Below, piece after piece: positions 1-5,054 of a DNA stretch of 6,351 nt. The DNA comes from Scatosoma sp045655705. GTDB lineage: Bacteria; Bacillota; Clostridia; Christensenellales; Borkfalkiaceae. The stretch covers positions 1 through 6,351 of the forward strand of contig JAZOPU010000115.1 of the NCBI GenBank assembly GCA_045655705.1. Direction: 5' to 3'. The notes under the pieces are model-generated. The model worked only from the letters and a program-made list of their open reading frames with translations, had not been told where the DNA came from and did no database searches. Each line of letters opens with the position of its first letter. Position 1 is the first letter of the stretch. The position numbers and the translations under genes are program-made.

Positions 1-674
1 GTAATAGAAACGCCTACGTTTTCAAGTTTCATAATCGCAACGCCTTCGGGAACGGAGTCTGCACCGTAGCATCTAACTTTCGCTCTATCGCCGTCGGAGA
101 ACGCTTTTTCGTAAACGATTTTCACCGTTTCCGTAGCGTGATCGAATTCCGTTTCTACAAACGTGAAGCCGTTGATTCTCGAAATGATATACGCCGCGTC
201 TTTACCAAGACCGTTCAAAACAACGCGCAAGGGTTGTTTTCTTACCTTATTTGCGTTCAGCGCGATAGAAATTGCGCCCTCTGCCGCCGCAAAGGATTCG
301 TGTCCCGCAAGGAAGCAGAAGCATTCCGTTTCATCGGAAAGCAACATCGAGCCAAGGTTGCCGTGTCCAAGACCTACCTGTCTGTTTTGCGCAACCGAGC
401 CGGGGATACAGAACGCCTGCAAACCGATACCGATAGCAGCAGCCGCATCAGCCGCTTTTACGCAACCTTTCTTGATAGCGATAGCCGAGCCTACCGTATA
501 TGCCCACACTGCATTTTCAAAGCAGATAGGTTGTCCAGCACGAACGATTTTATCGCAATCTACGCCTTTCGCAAGGCAGATATCTCTGCATTCTTCGATA
601 GAAGAAATGCCATATTCTTTCAAAACGCAGTTGATTTTATCAACTCTTCTCTCATATCCTTCAAATAATGACAT
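1..674 (-). CDS. GGGtGRT family protein (3' end beyond window)
   Basis: The first 224 residues are visible and the frame is still open at the window edge. The sequence matches my memory of the GGGtGRT family, conserved proteins of about 330 residues usually encoded beside a NifU-like scaffold gene. Supporting stretches are the FEGYERR start, QPICFENAVWAY (residues 48-59), LQAFCIPGSVAQNRQVGLGHGN (85-106, read as two blocks) and LAGHESFAAAEGAI (122-135). The motif that names the family lies in the missing C-terminal part. It is cysteine-rich, with Cys at 16, 29, 33, 40, 51, 71, 89, 118, 120 and 202. With the neighbour, this suggests metal or Fe-S handling, but no biochemical role is established. 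There is no signal peptide or membrane segment. The ATG at 674 follows an ideal GGAGG. It is the second gene of an operon with the NifU-like gene, 13 nt downstream of its stop. Family assignment is by recognition, not a search. Confidence 0.85.
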   Translation of the reverse strand, partial: MSLFEGYERRVDKINCVLKEYGISSIEECRDICLAKGVDCDKIVRAGQPICFENAVWAYTVGSAIAIKKGCVKAADAAAAIGIGLQAFCIPGSVAQNRQVGLGHGNLGSMLLSDETECFCFLAGHESFAAAEGAISIALNANKVRKQPLRVVLNGLGKDAAYIISRINGFTFVETEFDHATETVKIVYEKAFSDGDRAKVRCYGADSVPEGVAIMKLENVGVSI

Positions 675-682
675 CTTGCTAT

Positions 683-689
683 CCTCCTT
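683..689 (-). promoter_or_regulatory. Ribosome binding site overlapping upstream stop codon
   Basis: On the minus strand TAAGGAGG combines the TAA stop of the NifU-like gene (690-688) with the Shine-Dalgarno of the GGGtGRT gene, 8 nt before its ATG. The overlap implies translational coupling and a fixed output ratio of the two proteins. Confidence 0.85.
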
Positions 690-1398
690 ATTCTTTACGA
701 GGGTCGATGAACTTCACCGCGCCCTGTTCTGCACTAAATCTACCATAGTGCCCCATTGCCTTTTGATAAGCTTCGTTAGGTTCCATACCTTTCTTGATGA
801 AATCGGTCATTTTACCAAGCGAAACGAATTCGTAGCCGATAACTTCGTTATTTGCGTCCAACGCAAGGCGGGTAACGTAGCCTTCTGCCATTTCAAGGTA
901 TCTAACGCCCTTTTGCAAGGTGGAGTACATCGTACCTACCTGAGAACGGTGTCCTTTACCCAAGTCTTCAAGACCTGCGCCGATAGACAAGCCGTCGTCG
1001 GAGAACGCCGACTGCGAACGTCCGTAAACGATCTGCAAGAACAATTCTCTCATAGCCGTGTTGATAGCATCGCAAACAAGGTCGGTATTTAATGCTTCCA
1101 AGGGGGTTTTGCCGGGCAAAATTTCCGCAGCCATAGCCGCAGAGTGCGTCATACCCGAACAGCCGATCGTTTCAACAAGCGCTTCCTGAATGATACCCTG
1201 CTTGATATTCAAGCTGAGTTTACAAGCACCCTGTTGAGGCGCACACCAACCGATACCGTGCGTAAAGCCGCTGATATCTTTAATCTCTTTCGCGTGAACC
1301 CACTTGCCTTCTTCGGGAATGGCAGCGTTTTCATGACGAGCAACGCCTGCGCCTTTCGCAACGCAGAACATCTGTGCAACATCTTGTGATATTGTCAT
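688..1398 (-). CDS. NifU-like iron-sulfur cluster assembly scaffold protein
   Basis: A 236-residue protein resembling the NifU/IscU N-terminal scaffold fold, in the long variant found next to GGGtGRT genes. Three cysteines occupy the order expected of cluster ligands: C52 in GWCAPQQGAC, C80 in ETIGCSGMTHSAA, and C109 in LVCDAI. In classical NifU/IscU the equivalents hold a transient [2Fe-2S] cluster during transfer to apo-proteins. The C-terminal half (about 125-236) is an extension absent from short IscU proteins and has no motif I can name. The ATG at 1398 follows GGAGGA with good spacing, and alternative starts have no such site. It is the first gene of an operon with its own extended -10 promoter. 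No nifS/iscS cysteine desulfurase or SUF genes are in view, so whether this is a housekeeping scaffold or a dedicated one cannot be said. The family call is firm; the exact function is inference. Confidence 0.88.
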   Translation of the reverse strand: MTISQDVAQMFCVAKGAGVARHENAAIPEEGKWVHAKEIKDISGFTHGIGWCAPQQGACKLSLNIKQGIIQEALVETIGCSGMTHSAAMAAEILPGKTPLEALNTDLVCDAINTAMRELFLQIVYGRSQSAFSDDGLSIGAGLEDLGKGHRSQVGTMYSTLQKGVRYLEMAEGYVTRLALDANNEVIGYEFVSLGKMTDFIKKGMEPNEAYQKAMGHYGRFSAEQGAVKFIDPRKE

Positions 1399-1429
1399 TG
1401 TGAAAATCCTCCAATTATTTTTTCAAAGT

Positions 1430-1463
1430 TATCGGTTTTTAAGAAAAACATTCTAAACCGATA
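1430..1463. repeat. Perfect 9-bp dyad over predicted operon start (possible operator)
   Basis: TATCGGTTT (1430-1438) and AAACCGATA (1455-1463) are perfect inverted repeats separated by 16 nt. On the minus strand the right arm lies just after the -10 box and spans the predicted transcription start (about 1458-1460). Part of one arm would not be transcribed, so a DNA operator for a dimeric regulator fits better than an RNA hairpin. No regulator can be named. Confidence 0.55.
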
Positions 1464-1465
1464 TT

Positions 1466-1494
1466 AGTATACCACATTCCAAAGTTTTTTTCAA
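1466..1494 (-). promoter_or_regulatory. Extended -10 promoter of the NifU-like/GGGtGRT operon
   Basis: On the minus strand TTGAAA (1489-1494) is followed by a 17-nt spacer and TATACT (1466-1471), with an upstream TGTGG giving a TRTGn extension. This is a near-consensus housekeeping promoter. The predicted leader is about 60 nt to the ATG at 1398. The promoter lies in the gap after sigK, so the operon need not depend on sigK transcription. Confidence 0.8.
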
Positions 1495-1540
1495 GTGCGC
1501 AAAGGTATTTTTTTCCGTTTTTTTTATTTTTTTGTCATTT

Positions 1541-2242
1541 TTAATCCAGAAAATCTTCCGCTTTGAGCTTTACGCGTAATTTTTCTATCGCGTGCTTTTC
1601 AATACGAGAAATATACGAACGGGAAATCTTCATAACGTTTGCCACTTCTCTTTGCGGAAGCGGTACACCGCCTTTGAGCGCGTAGCGCAAGCAAATAATG
1701 GTATATTCCCGTTCCGTTAATATTTTTTTGATTTGCTCTAAAAGCTTTTCCCGCTGTACGGAGCGTTCGACTTCTTCAAACACACAATCTTCCTTTTCAA
1801 ACAAAAGGTCCATAAGCGTCAATTCGTTACCGTCCTTATCCGTACCGACGGGATCGGATAAAGAAAGATTGTTTTTATGTTTTTTATTTGCGCGGATAAG
1901 CATTAATATTTCGTTTTCGATACACCTTGCCGTATACGTAGCAAGCGCCGTACCGTGCCCTGGTTGATACGTGCCTATGGCTTTGATAAGCCCTATGCTC
2001 CCCACGGAAATTAGATCGTCCGTTTCCGCTGCGCCCGTATATTTTTTTACGATATGCGCCACCAACCGCATATTGTGTTTTATGAGCATTTCTCTCGCGT
2101 GATTATCCCCTTTCGCCGCAAGCGCGAGATATTTCTCTTCGTCTTCTTTGGATAACGGTTTTGGGAATGAGTTTTTCGCACCGATTGCACCCGTAAAAAA
2201 CACAATCCTGCCAATCAGCGTCCATAAAAATTCTAAAAACAT
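1541..2242 (-). CDS. sigK: RNA polymerase sporulation sigma factor sigma-K (pro-form)
   Basis: A 233-residue sigma-70 family protein that directs late mother-cell transcription during endospore formation (coat and cortex genes). Residues 1-21 are hydrophobic (LIGRIVFFTGAIG) and precede a mature-like start KNSFPKPLSKEDEEKY, as in Bacillus pro-sigma-K, whose pro-sequence is removed by an intramembrane protease. Region 2 follows: RLVAHIVKKY (59-68), DDLISVGSIGLIKAI (75-89) and ATYTARCIENEIL (101-113). Region 4 ends with a helix-turn-helix, PQREVANVMKISRSYISRIEK (as two blocks, 196-216). The frame is intact with no skin-type element interrupting it. The ATG at 2242 is chosen because GGAGGT sits 4 nt upstream; a GTG at 2254 would lie over that site. 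No hairpin terminator is visible after the stop, so some read-through into the NifU-like operon is possible. Sigma-E is the main alternative, but the N-terminus favours sigma-K. Confidence 0.9.
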   Translation of the reverse strand: MFLEFLWTLIGRIVFFTGAIGAKNSFPKPLSKEDEEKYLALAAKGDNHAREMLIKHNMRLVAHIVKKYTGAAETDDLISVGSIGLIKAIGTYQPGHGTALATYTARCIENEILMLIRANKKHKNNLSLSDPVGTDKDGNELTLMDLLFEKEDCVFEEVERSVQREKLLEQIKKILTEREYTIICLRYALKGGVPLPQREVANVMKISRSYISRIEKHAIEKLRVKLKAEDFLD

Positions 2243-2246
2243 ACGC

Positions 2247-2252
2247 ACCTCC
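2247..2252 (-). promoter_or_regulatory. Ribosome binding site fixing the sigK start
   Basis: GGAGGT on the minus strand, 4 nt before the ATG at 2242. It overlaps the upstream in-frame GTG (2254-2252), which argues against that longer start. Confidence 0.75.
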
Positions 2253-2269
2253 ACTAAATAAGTCTGTGT

Positions 2270-2297
2270 ATCGTATGTTTGAAAGAGTTTGTACTAT
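2270..2297 (-). promoter_or_regulatory. Sigma-E/sigma-K-like promoter of sigK
   Basis: On the minus strand ATA (2295-2297) is followed by 17 nt and CATACGAT (2270-2277). The known sigma-E consensus is ATA-N16-18-CATACAnT, so only one base differs. The -10 also reads CATACGATA, a match to the sigma-K -10 form CATAnnnTA, although the sigma-K -35 element AC is not at the right distance. In Bacillus, sigK is first read by sigma-E and then by sigma-K, so either use makes sense. No housekeeping promoter is seen here. Confidence 0.55.
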
Positions 2298-2309
2298 GCA
2301 ACGCAAATG

Positions 2310-2334
2310 AAAAAGGTCAAGCCGTAGCTTGACC
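2310..2334 (-). terminator. Intrinsic terminator of rnpB
   Basis: On the minus strand GGTCAAGC, a TACG loop and GCTTGACC form a perfect 8-bp stem (2315-2334) followed directly by five T (2314-2310). It begins about 9 nt after the 3' strand of RNase P helix P1 and insulates sigK from rnpB transcription. Confidence 0.9.
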
Positions 2335-2342
2335 AAATTTGG

Positions 2343-2693
2343 TAAATTTGAGTTTGTCGATAAGCCGAGTTCTGTCGTGTACGGTCATTTATCTAGTCTT
2401 GCCGTCGCCGACAAGCTCAAGCGATATTCACGGCGTTCCGTCGGACGGACAGCCCTATTGACGGACGCCCAATCTTGCAGCGAGTGGGGTTTACATAGCA
2501 TACCGCGTTACCGTGGTATCGGTGAGCTCTTACCTCGCCTTTCCATCCTTACCGTATGCATACGGCGGTTTATTTCTGTTGCACTTTCCTTGAAGTCACC
2601 TTCACCTGACGTTATCAGGCACCCTGTCCTTTGCTGCTCGGACTTTCCTCATTGCTTATAAAAGCACCGCGACCGTATAACAAACTCAAATCT
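2343..2693 (-). ncRNA. rnpB: RNase P RNA, class A (M1-like)
   Basis: This is the catalytic RNA of RNase P, which removes 5' leaders from pre-tRNAs. Hallmarks in order on the minus strand are: GAGGAAAGTCCGAGC (2636-2650); CAGGGTGCC and the GATAACGTC loop region; AGGAAAGTGCAACAGAA; GGTAAGAGCTCACCG (2520-2534); GTAAACCCCACTCGCTGCAAG; AATAGGGC; CGCTTGAGC; AGATAAATGACC; and ACAGAACTCGGCTTAT (2360-2375). The two ends pair perfectly as P1: ATTTGAGTTTGT (2680-2691) with ACAAACTCAAAT (2346-2357). The AATAGGG and GCTTGAG-type segments fit class A rather than the Bacillus class B form, and class A is normal in Clostridia. The length, about 350 nt, is typical. The 5' end is set by P1 and the -10 box, and the 3' end lies just before the terminator. 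Exact ends are uncertain by a few bases. Confidence 0.96.
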
Positions 2694-2699
2694 TTTTAT

Positions 2700-2708
2700 A
2701 TTATACCA
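2700..2708 (-). promoter_or_regulatory. Extended -10 promoter of rnpB
   Basis: On the minus strand TGGTATAAT is a perfect -10 with the TG extension, 7 nt before the expected RNA 5' end at about 2693. At 16-18 nt further upstream only a weak T-rich -35 (GTGATT/TGATTT) is present, so the promoter probably relies on the extended -10. Confidence 0.75.
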
Positions 2709-2737
2709 CTTTTCCCAAAAAAAATCACTTATTTCGC

Positions 2738-2766
2738 TTGCTTTTTTATAAAAAAAATAGTAAACT
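2738..2766 (+). promoter_or_regulatory. Possible pyk promoter
   Basis: TTGCTT (2738-2743), a 17-nt spacer and TAAACT (2761-2766) are the best-spaced boxes upstream of pyk, about 66 nt before its ATG. Both boxes are only partial matches and the region is very AT-rich, so this is tentative. Confidence 0.35.
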
Positions 2767-2782
2767 TAAATAGATTTTTTTG

Positions 2783-2796
2783 CGTTTATTTAAACG
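2783..2796. repeat. Short dyad upstream of pyk
   Basis: CGTTTA-TT-TAAACG is a perfect 6-bp inverted repeat, located after the candidate pyk promoter and 36 nt before the ATG. It could be an operator, but a palindrome this short in AT-rich DNA may be chance. Confidence 0.3.
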
Positions 2797-2831
2797 AAGA
2801 AAATGAATAATATATTTTTGGAAGTACGTAT

Positions 2832-4238
2832 ATGAAAAAAACAAAAATTATTTGCACGATCGGTCCTGCAAGCGCAACCAAACAAACCATCTCGGCAATG
2901 ACGGACGCGGGTTGCGACGTCGTACGGTTGAACTTCTCGCACGGCACGCACGCAGACTATGTAGAAAAGATAAAACTCATCAAAGAAATCCGCGACGAAA
3001 AACACATCGCACTCCCTATTCTTTTGGATACCAAAGGTCCTGAATTCCGCATTAAGACGTTTGAAAACGGCAAAATTCTCTTAAAAGACAACGATCCGTT
3101 CACCTTCACGACCGAAGATATCGTTGGCGACAATACGCGCGTTTCCGTGTCGTATGCAGGCATTTGTAATGAAATGAATAAAGGCGATAAGATACTCTTA
3201 AACAACGGTATGATGGTTTTCCGCGTGGAAAAGGTGCAAGCACCCAACGTGCATTGTGTGGTAGAAATCGGCGGAGAACTGTCCAACCGCAAATCCATGT
3301 TTTTCCCCGACAAGGAATTGCATATGGAATTTTTATCCGAGCAGGATAAAAAAGACCTTTTATTCGGTATTGAGCAAGACGTGGATTTCGTTGCTCTTTC
3401 CTTCGTTTCCAAAGCACAAGACGTGTTGGACGCAAAAGAATTTTTGAAAGCGAACGGCGGAGAACATATCGACGTGATCGCAAAAATCGAAAACCGCGCG
3501 GGCGTGAAAAATCTCGAAGCCATTATGCAAGTTTCCGACAGTATCATGGTTGCGCGTGGCGATCTTGGCGTGGAAATTCCCTATGAAGAATTACCCGATA
3601 TTCAAAAATATATCATATCTCAATGCCGAATTAATGGTAAACGCGTAATCACGGCAACCGAAATGCTTGAATCAATGATCCACAATCCTCGTCCTACAAG
3701 AGCGGAAATCTCCGACGTTGCCAACGCTGTATACGACGGTACTTCCGCAGTAATGTTATCGGGCGAAACTGCGGCGGGTAGCTATCCCGTTCAATCGGTT
3801 TCGGCTATGGCAAAAATTGTTGAAAATGCAGAAAACCATATCGAATATATCCAAACGATTGATAATTTTGCTATTAAAAACAGTTCCGAAGCACTTTCCC
3901 ACTCCGCAGCAACTCTTGCAAAGGATTTGAACGCCAAAGCAATCGTTGTATGCACGCGTACGGGCGGTACGGCACGAATGGTATCCCGTTTTAGACCGAA
4001 TATCAATATCATCGGTATCACAACGGATATCCACGCATATAGACAGCTCGCTTTAAGCTGGGGCGTGTTCCCTGCCATGGCGGAAGAATATACTTCGGTG
4101 GATATTCTTTTCTATTTCGCCAAGCAAATTGCAAAGAAAAGCGGACTAATCCAAAAAGGCGACACGATCGTAATCACAGGCGGAACACCGAACGGAAAAA
4201 GCGGCAACTCCAACCTAATTAACGTAGAAACAATCTAA
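2832..4238 (+). CDS. pyk: Pyruvate kinase
   Basis: This enzyme transfers phosphate from phosphoenolpyruvate to ADP, giving pyruvate and ATP, the last step of glycolysis, in the cytosol. At 468 residues it matches E. coli PykF and lacks the extra C-terminal PEP-utiliser-like domain of Bacillus enzymes. Visible features are: N-terminal KTKIICTIGPAS; RLNFSHG (32-38); LLDTKGPEFR (64-73, with Glu71 typical of K+-dependent forms); the B domain (about 71-165); AKIENRAG with Lys218 and Glu220; MVARGDLGVEIP with metal ligand Asp244; and MLESMIHNPRPTRAE (278-292). Next come MLSGETAAG and an effector-like C domain with TRTGGTAR (375-382) and a GKSGNSNLI loop. The odd feature is ILLNNGMM (121-128) where most homologues have DDGL. 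The ATG at 2832 follows a modest GGAAG. The gene appears monocistronic: divergent from rnpB and closed by a strong terminator. Confidence 0.97.
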   Translation: MKKTKIICTIGPASATKQTISAMTDAGCDVVRLNFSHGTHADYVEKIKLIKEIRDEKHIALPILLDTKGPEFRIKTFENGKILLKDNDPFTFTTEDIVGDNTRVSVSYAGICNEMNKGDKILLNNGMMVFRVEKVQAPNVHCVVEIGGELSNRKSMFFPDKELHMEFLSEQDKKDLLFGIEQDVDFVALSFVSKAQDVLDAKEFLKANGGEHIDVIAKIENRAGVKNLEAIMQVSDSIMVARGDLGVEIPYEELPDIQKYIISQCRINGKRVITATEMLESMIHNPRPTRAEISDVANAVYDGTSAVMLSGETAAGSYPVQSVSAMAKIVENAENHIEYIQTIDNFAIKNSSEALSHSAATLAKDLNAKAIVVCTRTGGTARMVSRFRPNINIIGITTDIHAYRQLALSWGVFPAMAEEYTSVDILFYFAKQIAKKSGLIQKGDTIVITGGTPNGKSGNSNLINVETI

Positions 4239-4275
4239 AAGAAACGATTCCCTTTTCGGGAAGCGTTTCTTTTAG
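4235..4275 (+). terminator. Intrinsic terminator of pyk
   Basis: An 18-bp stem with a single A·G mismatch (arms 4235-4252 and 4258-4275) has a TTTTC loop and starts inside the pyk stop codon. The right arm contains CGTTTCTTTTAG, providing the T-rich tract within the stem. Confidence 0.8.
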
Positions 4276-4283
4276 TCAAGAAG

Positions 4284-4313
4284 AAAGGGGGTTGCGTTTT
4301 TGCAACTCCCTTT
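4284..4313. terminator. Second stem-loop between pyk and the insertion sequence
   Basis: AAAGGGGGTTGC (4284-4295) pairs with GCAACTCCCTTT (4302-4313): 12 bp with one G·U and a GTTTTT loop. It lies only 8 nt after the pyk terminator and 6 nt before the left-end hairpin of the insertion sequence. It may back up pyk termination, block transcription entering the element, or belong to the element's left end. It has no long T-tract after it. Confidence 0.45.
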
Positions 4314-4319
4314 CAAAAC

Positions 4320-4338
4320 CCACCTGCTATGCAGGTGG
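4320..4338 (+). repeat. Left-end hairpin of the IS
   Basis: CCACCTGC, loop TAT, GCAGGTGG: a perfect 8-bp stem. This is the kind of subterminal hairpin that TnpA dimers recognise in single-stranded DNA in this family. If transcribed it can also act as a structural barrier to incoming transcription. Confidence 0.75.
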
Positions 4339-4382
4339 TAAATAGCTTTAGATTCAAGCCTACTATTTGCTATACAAAAAAG

Positions 4383-4489
4383 CTCCTCTGTGCTAAACTG
4401 TATGTAAGGCTCGCAACCGTACACAAGTAAGCACAAAGGAGGACGTTAAAATTGAAAAACCAAAATAACGACACATACAGTTTAGCACA
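4383..4489 (+). promoter_or_regulatory. tnpA leader: competing RBS-sequestering and start-codon-enclosing stems
   Basis: Two inverted repeats share the segment TGTGC (4389-4393). (1) CTCCTCTGTGC (4383-4393) pairs with GCACAAAGGAG (4431-4441), 10 of 11 positions, burying the Shine-Dalgarno. (2) TGTGCTAAACTGTATGT (4389-4405) pairs perfectly over 17 bp with 4473-4489, which lies inside tnpA codons 8-13, enclosing the RBS and start codon. Both cannot form fully at once. In enteric IS200 it is established that a leader stem hides the RBS and keeps transposase low; the same role here is inference. Confidence 0.65.
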
Positions 4490-4946
4490 TACGACGTGGA
4501 AATGTCAATACCATATCGTGTTCACGCCAAAATATCATAGAAAAATAATTTACGGGGCATTGCGTGAAAATATAGGAAAAATATTGAGAGAACTATGTCA
4601 ACGTAAGGAAGTGGAAATCATAGAAGCTCACGCAATGCCCGACCACATACATATGTTGGTGAGCATACCGCCGAACGAGAAAGTATCTTCGTTTATGGGG
4701 TATCTCAAGGGTAAGAGTACAATGATAATCTTCGAGCGGTATGCTCACATGAAATACAAAGTGGGAAATCGGCATTTTTGGAGTCGTGGATATTACGTAA
4801 GCACCGTAGGTGCGAACAAGCAAGCGGTACAGAAGTATATCCAACACCAAGAAACGGAAGATTTGATTTCCAACCAAATAAGTATGGTGGAATATTACGA
4901 CCCATTCACGAAATGGTTGGAATCAAATCGGAATAAGAAAAAATAA
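4452..4946 (+). CDS. tnpA: IS200-type Y1 transposase TnpA
   Basis: A 164-residue single-domain HUH-superfamily transposase that nicks and rejoins single-stranded DNA at the element ends. Clear family blocks are AHTTWKCQYHIVFTPKYHRK (12-31), the HUH-type metal motif MPDHIHMLV with His65 and His67, SSFMGYLKGKS (79-89), GNRHFWSRGYYVSTVG (105-120), and the catalytic tyrosine Tyr129 in QKYIQHQ. The length is close to other IS200 transposases, and no stop or frameshift interrupts it. The start is a TTG at 4452, supported by GGAGG 9 nt upstream; the weak start and the leader stems both suggest low expression. A weak candidate -10, TATACA at 4371-4376, lies upstream without a convincing -35. No tnpB neighbour is present. 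The protein is not a RAYT-type REP transposase, as the element carries its own end hairpins. Confidence 0.95.
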   Translation: MKNQNNDTYSLAHTTWKCQYHIVFTPKYHRKIIYGALRENIGKILRELCQRKEVEIIEAHAMPDHIHMLVSIPPNEKVSSFMGYLKGKSTMIIFERYAHMKYKVGNRHFWSRGYYVSTVGANKQAVQKYIQHQETEDLISNQISMVEYYDPFTKWLESNRNKKK

Positions 4947-4952
4947 ATTACC

Positions 4953-4976
4953 GCTTGCTTGTGTGCAGTAGGCGAG
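4953..4976 (+). repeat. Subterminal inverted repeat matching the tnpA leader
   Basis: GCTTGCTTGTGTGCAGT plus GCGAG, just after the tnpA stop, is an imperfect inverted copy of the leader segment at 4411-4432. About 19 of 22 positions match, with a 1-nt indel. Two of the three mismatches would be G·U pairs in RNA, so the leader and the 3' untranslated part of the tnpA mRNA could pair. The left partner falls inside the loop of the RBS-hiding stem. Confidence 0.5.
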
Positions 4977-5011
4977 TTGAGATGGCGTTGGGACGCCTGT
5001 GCCAGTATTCA

Positions 5012-5054
5012 CGCACTTTAGTGCGCAAAATAAAGCCCCCCACTTTAGTGGGGG
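5012..5054 (+). repeat. Tandem right-end hairpins of the IS
   Basis: Two hairpins share the identical core CACTTTAGTG. One is CGCAC-TTTA-GTGCG (5012-5025) and the other CCCCCAC-TTTA-GTGGGGG (5037-5054, 7-bp stem). The outer one is the likely right-end hairpin of the element. A third small stem, GGCGT-TGGG-ACGCC (4984-4997), lies just inside. No T-tract follows, so these are not obvious terminators. Confidence 0.65.

Larger units (their letters stand above)
4320..5054 (+). mobile_element. IS200-type insertion sequence (IS200/IS605 family, tnpA only)
   Basis: A compact element of about 735 bp bounded by a left-end hairpin (4320-4338) and a right-end hairpin (5037-5054). It carries one Y1 transposase and no tnpB or guide-RNA segment. 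Members of this family move as single strands between subterminal hairpins, give no target duplication and insert next to a short target sequence, so the true ends probably lie a few to about 20 nt outside the hairpins and cannot be fixed here. It sits between the pyk terminator and the next gene's promoter. The transposase frame is intact and the end structures are preserved, so the element may still be active. Confidence 0.85.

Noticed and set aside
138..1092. Long plus-strand open frames (138-668 and 163-1092)
   Set aside because: They are antisense to the well-supported GGGtGRT and NifU-like genes, lack ribosome binding sites, and the 163 frame crosses the junction of the two genes. Their translations look like no protein family.
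2242..2254. Longer sigK start at GTG 2254 (adds MEVR)
   Set aside because: The GTG and following codons are themselves the GGAGGT Shine-Dalgarno of the ATG at 2242, so the shorter start is preferred.
2329..2661. 110-codon plus-strand frame and a 77-codon minus frame at 2103-2336
   Set aside because: The first is antisense to RNase P RNA, a common false gene call. The second overlaps the sigK promoter and gene in another frame and has no ribosome binding site.
2957..3547. 196-codon minus-strand frame, and others inside pyk (3106-3483, 3756-4078)
   Set aside because: They are shadows of pyruvate kinase: antisense, without start signals, and rich in Ser, Ile and Arg as expected from reversed coding sequence.
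4947..5054. Possible TnpB guide (omega) RNA at the IS right end
   Set aside because: No tnpB or tnpB remnant is present, and the roughly 110 nt between tnpA and the end is explained by hairpins and a subterminal repeat.
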